Assembly: GCA_904063045.1 (NCBI GenBank)
Contig: CAJFCJ010000012.1
Coordinates: forward strand, 744,001-808,000
Reading direction: 5' to 3'
From: Dimorphilus gyrociliatus
Lineage: Eukaryota; Annelida; Polychaeta; Dinophilidae
DNA length: 64,000 bases
Shown here one piece after another: positions 24,140 through 35,736 of this stretch. Below the pieces are notes generated by a model. It worked only from the letters and a program-made list of their open reading frames with translations, was not told where the DNA came from and did not search any database. Both the position numbers and the translations under genes were made by a program. Positions within the stretch are counted from its first letter, which is position 1. Each line of letters starts with the position of its first letter.

Positions 24140-24694
24140 ATGAAAACGGCAATCGCAAAATATCCGTAAGAATTCCTTCCTGGATAAAAGATGATAATGG
24201 CAGTGACATAATTTTGGACCCCGGTATATAAATAATACTAAAATTTTATTGATTTTTTTCCGACGGCTATAAATATAGAAACAAACTTAATACAACAGAA
24301 CTTCTGCAATACTGGAGAGAATTTCTATACAGAAAACCTGGAAATTCGGTTTTGTTGCCCAAATTTAATAACGTACTGGAGAGATGCGAAGTAAGTGGGT
24401 CGAAAATGTTATTTTTATCTATAATCATTTGAGATAGAGTAAACATGTTTTTAGAGACAAACTGTACCAAAGAGATTATGGGTTCCGGTACTACCTCCAG
24501 CTAATATGACGCCATTTCCTTGGGCGAATGCTACTCGCTATCCATTCAAAAATACGGAAACGTCTTCTATTTCTCTTCCATCTCCACCACCTAAGAAACG
24601 TCATTGTAGTATACCATGCCTATGCGCATTAATATTATTCATTGTGTTATTTCTCGGAGTTTGCGCTGCAAGTATCACTTTAAGTTTACTGTAG
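24140..24694 (+). CDS. Small single-pass membrane protein, hypothetical
   Basis: Proposed exons 24140-24165, 24279-24390 and 24455-24694, phases 2 and 0, give 125 residues. The last two exons are better supported than the first, whose ATG was chosen because only that frame reaches exon 2 in phase. The second exon encodes TELLQYWREFLYRKPG; the third has a Pro-rich stretch, a basic KKRHC stop-transfer and one C-terminal hydrophobic segment (IPCLCALILFIVLFLGVC) ending nine residues later. This predicts a cytoplasmic N-terminus and a very short luminal tail. No known family is recognised. The exon 2 motif and intron phase resemble the cytoplasmic part of the type II mucin gene 1.4 kb downstream, so it may be a paralogue without the ectodomain. 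Confidence 0.5.
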
Positions 24695-25132
24695 GAGTCT
24701 ATTGGCGTTTATAAAAAAAATAAATCTCCTATTTCCTTTACTTGATATGAATACTCTATAGGAATAATAAAAAAAGTCAGCAAAAAAATCAGATCTGCAG
24801 TTGACATAATAAAGTTTTATTATAAATAATCCTTTTTTACCTAATTAAGTTGCGTAATTAGTTTTGTTGTCGTAGATTTAGAGAGATTTCTGATGGTATT
24901 TTTATCTATCATTTCTATTATTCAGTAAGCTGGGATTTAGGAGTGGACTAAACAACCTAAGTCATCTATATTAACGGTAAAGCAAAAAGGATGACTTTCC
25001 CATCCTACGTCATTATTTAGGGTAGGAAATTGCCAATACTATATGGCCAAAAGCCAGGTTAGTTCCCAAATAGGGTTCAACTTAAAATGGATAGATGGCG
25101 TTGGTACTGAAATGAAAATAGTGCTTACTCTT

Positions 25133-25163
<31 letters not shown>

Positions 25164-26058
25164 TTCTCTTTCTCCATATCTTTCTTTTCCGTCCTTTCTT
25201 GCAAATTTGGAAATGCAAATCCCTGCGGTTCAATTAGTATGCGCCGTCAAATGCAATTTTGTCAAAATTCGATCAAGCATTTTCATTCTTAATCTTTGCA
25301 TCCGGAGATAAAAGATAAATGGTCATATTCAACCATCTATTTATACTTATAAATAATTAAACTTATTCAATAGTACCCTTCAGTGTAAGGTCTTGTTTCC
25401 CCCTCCCGATTCCTCTGTTTTTTCTTGGTAAGCAATAAAATTTTTAGGCCAAATTATGTACCAAGTATAGATGGTAAAGAGTACGTTTTTCAATTAAGCT
25501 ATATTTATGGACTCATACGTCGCTAAATCGACAGCTGCTGTTATAAAAGTTGATAGCTAGGACCAGACAAAAAAAACACCATCCCTGACTTCTGTAACCA
25601 TAGTAACTTATGGACGCAGGAGGTTTCAACCATTGATCATTTCTTTCTCGTAAGAAAATAAATTATAGGATTTAGTAAAAGTATAAAATGCAAACTGTTA
25701 AATTGTTTTAGTATATGTAAGATGAATAAATAAAAGGAAATGCTTATGATAGAAGAAGAAAAGCAAAGAAATCTCGATTCGCTCGACCTCAATTGATAAG
25801 GAGAGAAACAATCAGTCATTACGTCACTTGATTTATAGTGGGTTAAAAATAATATTCTTTGAAAGAATAGCAATGCAAAATTAGAGAAGATGAATTTTTT
25901 TAAGGATACAATTTTGGGATTCAAAGAAATAAATATTCTCTGAATCCAATCAACAATACAAACAAACCAACGCCCTATCCCGTTGAAAAATAATGGAGAC
26001 CACCTAGATGTCGCTTTAAAAACCTGAAACGCTTCACATTAGGCTGTAAAATGGATCG
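24695..26058. other. Intergenic region with CT microsatellite
   Basis: It contains a CT repeat cluster (about 25131-25172) that produces mirror open frames on both strands, an ATAGATGGCG motif at 25091-25100, and an X-box-like sequence at 25594-25607. No exon is supported. Confidence 0.5.
25594..25607 (+). promoter_or_regulatory. RFX-type X-box motif
   Basis: GTAACCATAGTAAC fits the imperfect inverted repeat bound by RFX factors (GTNRCC-AT-RGNAAC), the element found upstream of ciliary genes in animals. It lies about 450 bp upstream of the start codon of the type II mucin gene. Motif evidence only. Confidence 0.4.
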
Positions 26059-29000
26059 ATGAGGATGACTGGAAAAAATCCAGAAAAAACAGCGTCCAAA
26101 CGACGCGATGTTACGCCGGATAGTCGAATGTTAAATTTTTGGAGACAACATTATGCTAGCCAAAAGCGTCAGGTTGCACCAAACGGTTGCGGAACGCCTA
26201 CTTTCACACCAGTAAGCAATTTTTTTCTCTATGATTTTACCCCTCAATTTTCCAACTGTAAAACATGTAACACACGTGATGCGTATTTTATTCATCCTTT
26301 CCAGAAGATGTATAAACTTTTGATATATGATTTGCTTTTAATAATCTGTTTCGCAGCCATCTTCGATTCTCTTTAAACTCTAGAAGTAGTAAATTAACTG
26401 AATAATTGAATTTGTTAGCTTCGAATATAGGTTGAAATCCGAAGTGTATTAGTATTGTCTTCATCAGATTTATTCATAAAAAGCACTCTGGCAAAAAGAG
26501 AGTATATATATACAAGTGATGATATTTGCGATTAACCATTTTATAAATATATAAATCTATATGAGTGTATATTGCATATGTATATACGCCTACACTACCA
26601 TTAATAAAAAGAGCATCAACTGCAATAACTTTTTTTTTTGCTGTTTTCTCTCACACCTCTCTCTCTCTCTAATTAAATAAATATGAGATATTTCCGAAAA
26701 AAGTTTAATTTTTATATTTTCCTGTCTATTTAAACATAGAGTATTTTTGTATGACAGGTAATAAAATAGCCTCTAGTTGTTTACTATACAACAGTAGTGT
26801 ACAGTGCAAATTTTTCCAGTTGCAATACCCGTTGCTTCTCTATCGAAACGCAGGAAACATTTACACTATAAAGTACTATAGGCCTCTGAATTTTTGTATG
26901 TATCGCTAGAATAAACTCAATGAAAAGCTAATTGTGAGATGAATTCAATGTCGAATTTTTTTTATCGCATAATAGTTTTGTTGTATAGTACTTTTTATCG
27001 AATACGGTCACTTGACACGGAAGAAAGGCATATACAATGACTGTAAAGGAAAATGGAGAAAAGGAAAAATAGATAGCAAGACAGAGATAGAGCTAGATAG
27101 ACAGAGAGAGGGAGAAAAACACAGAAAAATCATTATTTCTGTGCTACCGAAGAGGAAACTTTCATTCCAATTATACCCAAATAGAAAATCAACTAACTGT
27201 TTAAATTTAAACAAAAAAAGTAGATAATTTTGTGTTTATATCGTAAAATGAGCAAATTACAGCCACTAAAGATTTTTCACTCTGATTAAGTCTATATATG
27301 AAACGGAAAGAAACTGGAAATAATTTGACCTTTCCCTTTCCCCAAAGAGAAGATTTCTTGATGAAAGAAGAAGATTTTTATATTAAAACATTTAAAAAAA
27401 AGGATGCGATTGCGCTAAATAAAAATAGAAGGAAATTTAATAGAAAGAGAAAGATGAAGAAAGAAGAGTTAAAGAATTTTTTTTAAACTAATGAAAAGCA
27501 TACTACCACTGGTATTTGAATTATACTTCGATTTTAATATCAATATTTACTTGACATATAGCTTAAGATTATAAAAACCCATAGCATCTTTATAGATAAA
27601 TTCGTACAGATTTTCCTTTTGGCGCACAAAAAAAAAACTTAAGCTAATAAACAAATGGATTATGGCTCCATGGTATAATATTCTATTTGGTACAATGCAT
27701 ATTATCATATACAAAAACGCCCATAGCCAAAGAAATCTATATTAGGCTTAACAAGATAGTATCAAACCCCCAAAATTATCATAGCATCAAACTGACTTAA
27801 TCTTAAAGTTGTTACTTTGCAGCCGAGGTGCAGGCAAAATCCACTCAATGGGCAGGTTCCACCTTTTGAAACTGATTCAACATACGGTACTCTAGATCAT
27901 GGATCTAGCTCTACAAACAAAGCTGGAATTTATGTTGCTCCTTGTGCTAACGGAAAATTCAATAGTTTAAGGGCTAACTATAGATCAAGAAGAAGCTATG
28001 AAAAGAGAAGAAAGAAGAAAGTGTTTGTTGTTATTGGGATGGCCACACTTGGGTTTCTGTTGATATTATGCTCAGTTTTGGCTTACATTCTGTACTTTAC
28101 ACGTAAGTAAACCTTGTCCATAGAAAAATATATGCTTAATTTTCTTGCTTTCTCTTTCAATCATTTCCAGTAACGGATGGAGATCGAATAGAAATTGAAA
28201 ATTCCCCTGAGGAGAAGGGATTAAGAGCTGTCCTCATTCTGAAAATAACCAATTTTAATTATACAGTATCCATGAATTCCAACGATTCCTCATCTTTTCA
28301 AACCATAGCAATACCACTTTGTGCAAAGGTAAGCTATAATTCTATTTGGCTATAAGTAAATCGCACTTGTAAATTCTTATTGTAGCTAAAAGGAATAGTC
28401 ACATCGGAAACTTCATTGTCTGAGTTATTCCACTCTTGTAACATTGGGAAATTGAGGTGAATTTCATAAGAACAATCAATAAAATATTAATAAAGACACA
28501 TTACTCATATCTTTTTTTCCTTAACAGTCCTGGAAGTGTAATAGCAAATGCTCAAATTTTATTCACAAATTTCGTATCCGGCAAACATATAAAGGGGATA
28601 ATAATCAAAGAATTATCACAAAATTCATCTTATTTAGGAAATTTCCATATACATGCATCAAGCATAAGTATCGTTATGAAAGATTCTATAAAGGAATCGG
28701 TAAAAACTACGTCGAAGCCTAAAAACAGTAGCTTTGCGAGAGAGCTAACATCGACCCATCAGCCAACCGAAACGACCTCTAACATTTTGAATTTGACTGA
28801 TAGTAGAACCAGTTTAATTAGCCGAAATACCCCGGAACAGACAACACACGGCCCATCAACAGGTACGGAAATTAAATTAACAGCATCAGCAACTACAACC
28901 GCAACGGAAAAAGTTAAAAAACATACAACAACCTCTGCAACAACCCCAAAAGAAAATAGTACTTTTAGACAAACAACTAAATTCTTCACGTGGCAAACTA

Positions 29001-30176
29001 CCACTAGTATTGACAAAACAACTAACAGCACTAAAACAACGATCAGTTCTATTGAGCCTGAAGAATCAACTACAATAAGCGAAAATAGTAGTATTACTGG
29101 TGTTGACGTTAAAACTACATTGAGAACTACCTCAGAAAATAAAGAAACTAGTCGAGAAGAGACGGCAATGACAGACTATTCTAACAAGGATATGCATACG
29201 AAAACCACTAGAGTGAGAACCACTGACAAGACATCTAATCATTCAACTTTTCGGGACTCAAGCTCCTTCACGTCAAAAAAATCGATGACTACAAAGAAGA
29301 ACGTTGAAAATACTACAAGACGTGTGTTTTTTACGAAGAGAGACAATTCCACTTCCTCTACCTCTTATATAACCTCAACGACTTCCGGATGGTTTAGCAT
29401 CAATGAAACAACTTTATCTATTGATTATTCGTCATATTCTACTTCTATAAAGAGTGAGTTTAACTGAGTAATTTTTTAGACCTTTATAAATATTTAATAA
29501 ATTTAATTTAACAGAAAACCCTTGTCATTCCAATCCGTGCACAAATAATGGATCGTGCGAAAATTTGGGCAATAACTCTTTTAAATGCCACTGCGCATCT
29601 TGTTTATGCTTTAAACACGATTTCGGACCCAACTGCGAAAATTCTACAATCAATGAGGCATTTAATTGCTCGACCAAAAGAGATGGTTATTACTCTAGTC
29701 CAAACTCTTGTTCACAGTTTTTTCAATGTAATAAAGGAGTAAGATTAAATATAGATTGTCCCAGGGGACTTGTTTTCAATCCGGAGATTTCTAAATGTGA
29801 TTATATTCAAAATGTTGCTTGTGCATTAGATTCTTTAAAAGAGCTTCAAATTCAAAACAAAACGTATTCGTGCAAGAATAATCCTTGTAAAAGTGGATCT
29901 ACATGTCGAGAAATTGGTCAAATTGGATTTGAGTGCCAATGTTCAGAAAACAAATGTGGCTGTCCAAATTCTGGCAAGCTATGTGATTTTGGATATTCAT
30001 TAGACGATTCTTGTTTAAGTAAAGAGAATTCTTCTGACTCTGTTGATTGTCTACAGCAAATACAATGTATTACAGGGAGATTGCCTCCAAGAGGAGGATG
30101 TTCAATAGATCTTTTTTACGATCATGTTCAAAGAATGTGCGTTCATAATTCATCTGTATCATGTGCTCAAACTTAA
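26059..30176 (+). CDS. Type II transmembrane mucin with SEA, EGF-like and chitin-binding (CBM14) domains
   Basis: Six exons: 26059-26211, 27823-28102, 28171-28328, 28386-28456, 28528-29453 and 29515-30176 (phases 0, 1, 0, 2, 1), 749 residues. A basic cytoplasmic N-terminus (MRMTGKNPEK...) precedes one membrane segment (about residues 117-140, after KRRKKK). Next comes a SEA-like domain over exons 3-5 (RAVLILKITNF ... GSVIANAQILF). A Thr/Ser-rich mucin stretch of roughly 260 residues follows, likely heavily O-glycosylated. The last exon has an EGF-like module (CHSNPCTNNGSC), a six-Cys CBM14/peritrophin-A domain (FNCSTKRDGYYSSPNSC...), a second EGF-like module and a degenerate CBM14-like Cys cluster. 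Expected role: a membrane-tethered glycocalyx protein that could contact chitin on an epithelial surface. No classic SEA autocleavage GSVVV is present; the equivalent is GSVIA. Intron 1 is 1.6 kb. Confidence 0.85.
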
Positions 30177-30857
30177 TGAACAGTGCAATAAAAGCATTAT
30201 TTCATATTTTTATGTTTACTATTTTTACTGCAGATTTGATGTGACAATTTGTTTATTTTTTGTTTATTTATTTTCTTTCTTTTCTTTTGCATGCAATTAA
30301 ATACAGAATTTTAATGAAACGCATTGAAATTCAATTAAGATGCTGCTTCTAATAGAAAATCTTGTAAACTAATCCTATCTAGATTATATTAATCTTATAA
30401 ATTATTCAGAAAAATTCGCATGAGTTTAATATAATTACTTGCGGATTATGGAGGAAAAGAATTTACAATATTTCCGATTTTTTACGCCATCTTGCGGCTA
30501 TGCTTGAATATATATATTCTGTATTGTATATACTGTATATACTTTATATATAGATATATATATATTGTATATCTACAACGAGGGATATTTTATCTGATGA
30601 AGCATAGAATCAGAAGTTTTTTACAATGTTGTAAAATATAAAATATGTTGTGCTAAGTGGCTTTTCTCTTGTTTCCATAAATTACAATACCATTATGAAT
30701 ATTTTAAAGTCAACGCCTTAAAGCAAAATGTTTTAATCCTGTTCAAATATTGTAAAGATTTAGCAGTTTTACTGCTTGAAAGTTATTCGAAACCCTTCAA
30801 GCAAACATGAACTGAGACATTCTTCTGTTAGTTTTTAGTGCAGTTGAATCTCTAGAG
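30177..30857. other. Intergenic region
   Basis: A 3' UTR with CAATAAA shortly after the mucin stop is likely. The stretch also holds CTGTATATA/TA-rich DNA (about 30510-30570) and a YY1-like AAGATGGCG core read on the minus strand near 30484-30492. Confidence 0.45.
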
Positions 30858-31229
30858 ATGGATGTTAGACCTTCTTTCTACGACTATAGATTGGAAAAAT
30901 CATCAACTAGTACTTCTTTAACAAGATTCACATCATCTTCTCAATCAACCGAACCGAAAAAATCTAGCACAGTTCCAGACTTTTCCAAGGTTTACGGCTC
31001 AATTTTACAATCGAAGAGTTCAAATTCAACACTTTCACCTAAAGGAGTACATAAAGATGTTGAAGAGATTTACAAAGAAATGAAATTGAACCCATTTCAA
31101 GCAGTCGTAAAGAAATTGCAGAAAAAATTAAACTGTGTTCAAATACTTACAATTTTAATGCTTCTAGTAATAATTGGAGGATTTGGTTTCGCAATTTATA
31201 GATTGGTGGATAGTCAAATTAAAGAGTAG
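30858..31229 (+). CDS. Small tail-anchored-like membrane protein, hypothetical
   Basis: A single exon gives 123 residues. The N-terminal two thirds are hydrophilic and Ser/Thr/Lys-rich (MDVRPSFYDYRLEKSSTS...). A short helical stretch (VHKDVEEIYKEMKLNPFQAVVKKLQKKL) leads into one hydrophobic segment near the C-terminus (IGGFGFAIYRL preceded by ILTILMLLVI), leaving about ten residues beyond it. This layout predicts a cytosolic domain with a tail anchor or type II topology. I do not recognise the family. It is the third single-pass membrane protein in a row on this strand. Confidence 0.6.
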   Translation: MDVRPSFYDYRLEKSSTSTSLTRFTSSSQSTEPKKSSTVPDFSKVYGSILQSKSSNSTLSPKGVHKDVEEIYKEMKLNPFQAVVKKLQKKLNCVQILTILMLLVIIGGFGFAIYRLVDSQIKE

Positions 31230-31807
31230 AAAACAATCATAAAAGAAATGATTGTTTCCTGAATAAAACAAAAAAACATGAAGAAAGTGAATAATCTATA
31301 CATTTATCAAAGTTAAGTTTTATCTATGAATTCTTTTCATTTATTGAAAATATATTTATGTAAAGGGGAAGTGGAGGGTGATGAGAAAGTGTGATAATCA
31401 ATGATTTATAACAGATACTTTATCGTTAATTCTAATCATTTAAGAAAAAATAAATCACCTTTAATGTTATAACGTAGCTCAACAAGAACTATAAAGTCTA
31501 TGAAGATTAATGAAGAAGAAATTATCTGTTTTTCAGGATGTAATATTGGGAAAATAGTTGCTCTAAGCTGTAATTTATTGGTGATCAGTTATTTTATAAA
31601 GTTAATGAATATTACTTGAATAAATGACCATATATTTTGTCTATGATAGCCTTAAATTGTTCGAAGTTTAATGAAATATATACTGTATATATATATATAG
31701 TATATTCGTAAATATTTTATCATATTGTTCGCTGTCGTAAGCATTGTATAATACTGGTTTTTTCTTTAAAAAAAAGATATTGTTAACAACAGTTTGTTAT
31801 AAACTAT
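31230..31807. other. Convergent intergenic region
   Basis: This is the 3' to 3' space between the + gene ending at 31229 and the - gene ending at 31808. It holds a CTGTATATA/TA repeat at 31682-31700 and nothing else supported. Confidence 0.45.
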
Positions 31808-34800
31808 TACGTCATTCGCCTGAGCGGTTTTTTTTTAAATATGGACTGAGATCGGCATTTTTTGATCATTTTGAGCACTTTGCAATTGCATTTTCAAGTA
31901 ACGCATTGTATGAGTATTAGCTTGATTGATTATTAAAGTCTTTCCAAAAGTTGGATGATATATTGTCGGGGATGTTGTTGTTTCTGTCGATGGCGCCAAC
32001 TTCAAATATTCTCTTTTATAAAAATCTCTTTCATTTTCTAAACGATTAGTAAGTTCAATTAATCTATCGACTTCCTCCTGGGATAATGAAAAGAAACGTA
32101 AACAGAGTGTTATTTACATAAATTGTATATTAAACTTTTTATCGCTGAGTAGTTTATATATTTCTCTCAAAGGTACATGTTTAAAGGAAATTATACGTAC
32201 TCTTGAGTACTGTTCCTCAATTTGGGGATCTCTTATTTTTTCACTTCCGCTCATAAATTCGAAAATTTGCTTTCTCTCTACCTTCTTGTCTAGTTTTATT
32301 CTAAGCAGTTTTGATCCTCCAACTGCCATTATCGTTGTTAACAAGAATGTATAAACAAGCATACAATCCCAAATCAGTTCCAGACGCAGATCTCGTCCGT
32401 TTTGTAAATGTAGGCTGATCAATAACGAATAGGCTTCATTAATAATATAATTGAAGAGGATAAAAGCATTCTCGGAAGATTCATTGAAGGACGATGGAAT
32501 TTGTCGGCAATTCCAACAATATTTCAAACCTAATGAACTATAGATTACCCAAAACCCGATTAGTGGAATTCCTGACCATCGAAAAGGATCGCATATTGTC
32601 GATATTGCAACAGCCGTATCAATGATAAGGTATAAAATTACGCAAGTTGTTAACAGAGCGAGTCTACACCAGATGGCCCCATTATCGAGCCGCAGTATTC
32701 TATCCTTTTTCGTATTAATAATAGTAGCTATCCTATCAAACAAAAGATATAATGAGAGAGAAAATTAGAAACAAACAAGGCTAAATGACTAAAGGCATAT
32801 GCTTTCTAGTAAACAAATTTTATAATTACTCGTCTCTTAATAAAATTTTCAATTAATTAAGAAGAATTTATTAAGCATTCAGTTCTTTGTTATATCTAAT
32901 TGATAACGCTTATAAACAAAGATGAGCAAAGAAAAAAGGGAAGGCAGCTTCCTGAGAGGATCTCAGCAAATCTGTATAGGATTTTTTTTTCGAGTATTTT
33001 GAAGATTTTTTATTCTCTTTAATATTTAATGCTAAGTATTTTGAAAAGAGAGAAAGAAAAAGAGATAGACAGAGAGAAGGAGAGAAAGAGAAAAGGAGAG
33101 AGAGCGAAAGAGAGAGAGAGAGAGAGAGGGATAATAAAAGGGAAAAGCGCAGTATGACAAAATAAGAGTGAAAATGAATTGATATTATTGACAATAGAAT
33201 AATTGAATGTCAAAGTTTTAGTCTATAGAAGACAATCCTAAGTTGAATGAGAATTCAATAGTCATTAAGTTATATATATACTTGAAGAAAAAATATAAAT
33301 TTACTAACCTCCACATTTTGAACACGATCACACCGTTTATAAGACATCCTGCAAAATTTTTTATCCAATATCTACTTATACATAAGTAGACGTCCTCTTT
33401 GCCATACGAAAATACATCGAGTAGAACCTATAGAATGAATCAGATTTCATCAACGTCAAATGGGTTTTATTTATGCATTGCAAGCAAAACTAGTTAGGAA
33501 AACCTGAAATTGCAGGAGATAACAACCGCAAACGACCGAAAAAATTAGGGTAGGACACGAGCATCTGATGATCTGTATGGGAATAAAACGAATTGATTGG
33601 TTTATCAAGCCTGAATATAAAATAAAAATTGAATTTTCTTCCCGATGCACAGTCTTTAAATCTTATTCTATGTCTGTTTTTGTTTCTGTAGGTCGTTAGA
33701 GATTTGTCTACCGTGTGCTCATTTGGTTGCACCCGATAATTGACATTCCATGCACACTTAGAAAGCGTCACTTAAGTACGATAAATTTAGAGCTAATTTT
33801 TCGGTGGACCTAAGTACCTAAATCCATCCTAAAAGGCAAAATTAAAGCAAACGCAGACGCTTATGGATAAATCAAGTAAAGGTGAGAATAACGGAATAAA
33901 TGTTAGTTTGATAACTAGAAAATGAAAGTCGTAGGATAGCAAAAAGTAATCTCGAAGGTTTTGTTAAAAAGGCATTACAGTTTTAACGAATGAAGATGGA
34001 TAAAAAAGGTATAACAGCTAGGCATAAGAAAAATCTCGGAGGGCATCTTTTCTTCGTACTGCTAGTAGATCTATTCAATTAAACTAGCTCTTTAGAAGGA
34101 AAATGTTAACAGAGGTCTTTAATCTCTCATCACTCTCTTTCAAGGTGACAATTTTATCCCTTTATCGAGTATCTTTTAGTCAAGTACAAGTGAAAGCTAT
34201 GATAACCCATGAATTTTAAACGAGCCTTGTTTAAAAATTGTTTGAAAAAATCTACAATTGATAGATGTGATTAATTTTTTTCTTTTTAAATAGCACTGTT
34301 TTCTTATTGTTACTTTTAATTGATTTAACAATAAAAGAACAAAAAACAAAAAGTATTTTCTATTTTCCTCCATATTTAATCTATAACTATCTTTGTAAAA
34401 TGAATTCTAATATAATCTATTACGCAATTTATCGATAAGAAATATAGACACCCTTGTTTTAGGGGTCGCAAACGTGTCATTATATTGCAGTCGACGACCT
34501 CAGCGGACTAAATTAAATTTAGCCAAATGGGCAAATGACTTACAATGGGGATATAGAATTCCCCAAGCGCTAAGCAATGGTAAATATCATCTGAAACTTA
34601 TTTGTAGTTAATTCTCTACATCGCGTTGAATACGATAAATCAAACCAAAATGCAAATAAGAAAATCAGGAGAGGGGTGGGGGGGGAGAGAGAGAAGGGGC
34701 AGAATCGAACTATGCTCACTTTACCGCTGGTAAAAGTAAGTGGCATGATTAGAATAACCAATTTAACTCTTTTATAGTCGAACAAATTGAGGAATGAAGG

Positions 34801-35736
34801 TACCGTTTTTCATTCTCTCCTTAAAAATGCGATGAAAACACCATTTGTTTTTCTATAAATAGAATAATTTTTTTTACTTTACACGATTAACGGGGCCGTG
34901 TACTCTACCGCAAAATATTAGCATATAAATCGAAAATCCTAAAAACAACTAGAAAACATTATATGTCATGAAACTTTACATAGAAGGATCCATTATTTTT
35001 TACTTTTAAATATAATATAACTAATTATATAATTAATGTTTAATAGCTAAATAGAATATTTTAATAAACTTTTATATTCAGTTATCGAATAACTTATTTT
35101 ATTTTTCCAATAAATATTTTCCATGAACAAAAATCTCTTTTTCTCCATTCAATTCAATCGGAAAGTTGTTCAATAATAATTTAACAATTTGAATAATAAA
35201 ACTATTTTATTAACTCAATTTGTTCTTTTTAGATAAGGGAAAATTTTAGCATCTTTTTATTTTAAAAATATCTCCAATCTATCTCTCTATCTATCTATTT
35301 TTTTCTTTCTTTTTTTCTTTCTCTCTTTCTCTCTATCTCTTTTTCCCTCCCATTTGCTCTTTGTGTCCCCTTCTTTCCTTTCCCTTCACTCTTCCTCTTT
35401 TCTACGCCATCATCTATAGAATTTTGTTTATATTTTGGAGATAATACAAAATATATACAGTATTCTATCCGCACGGACGTATACAGTATATATTAGTATA
35501 TACTAAGGCCATATCTGATATATTCTCTTTTTACTTTGTTTAGTGAGATATACATATATACATTTATATATATATTTAGTCACACTATACAGAGTATATA
35601 GTTAATTTTCTCTATTAATTAAAAAAGTACTTACATTGTGATTTCTGTAGGAATATAAACAAACGGACAAAACTAATATCAAGATTGAAAATATACACCA
35701 CAAGCTTAAAATTCCGATCTGTACAGCAGCGAGCAT
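31808..35736 (-). CDS. GABA-B receptor-like class C 7TM protein lacking the ligand-binding domain
   Basis: Four exons on the minus strand: 35635-35736, 33309-33427, 32201-32732 and 31808-32077 (phases 0, 2, 0), 340 residues. Exon 1 encodes TM1 ending in SYRNHN, like the RNHR after TM1 of GABA-B receptors. Exon 2 gives a TM3-like segment ending FKMWRIATI, matching the FxKxWRV motif. Exon 3 covers TM4-TM7, with an FNESSENAFILFNYI segment comparable to the region between TM5 and TM6 and a final GGSKLLRIK. The last exon opens with a coiled-coil-like helix (EEVDRLIELTNRLENERDFY), where GABA-B receptors carry their dimerisation coil. No Venus-flytrap domain is seen upstream, as in GPR156-type orphans. 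TM2 is not accounted for: an exon may be missed in the 2.2-kb intron 1 or lost. Confidence 0.65.
33040..33129. repeat. GA-rich microsatellite
   Basis: About 90 bp of near-pure purine with GA runs, lying in intron 2 of the GABA-B-like gene. Leu/Ser-rich minus-strand frames here are repeat translations. Confidence 0.85.

Noticed and set aside
25039-25237. Mirror open frames on both strands
   Set aside because: Both translate a CT/GA microsatellite.
27298-27486. Lys/Glu-rich + frame
   Set aside because: It lies in the first intron of the mucin gene and looks compositional.
33490-33771. Minus-strand open frame in intron 1 of the GABA-B-like gene, tested as the missing TM2 exon
   Set aside because: It is hydrophilic, lacks the SSPxLN signature and has no suitable phase 0 splice sites.
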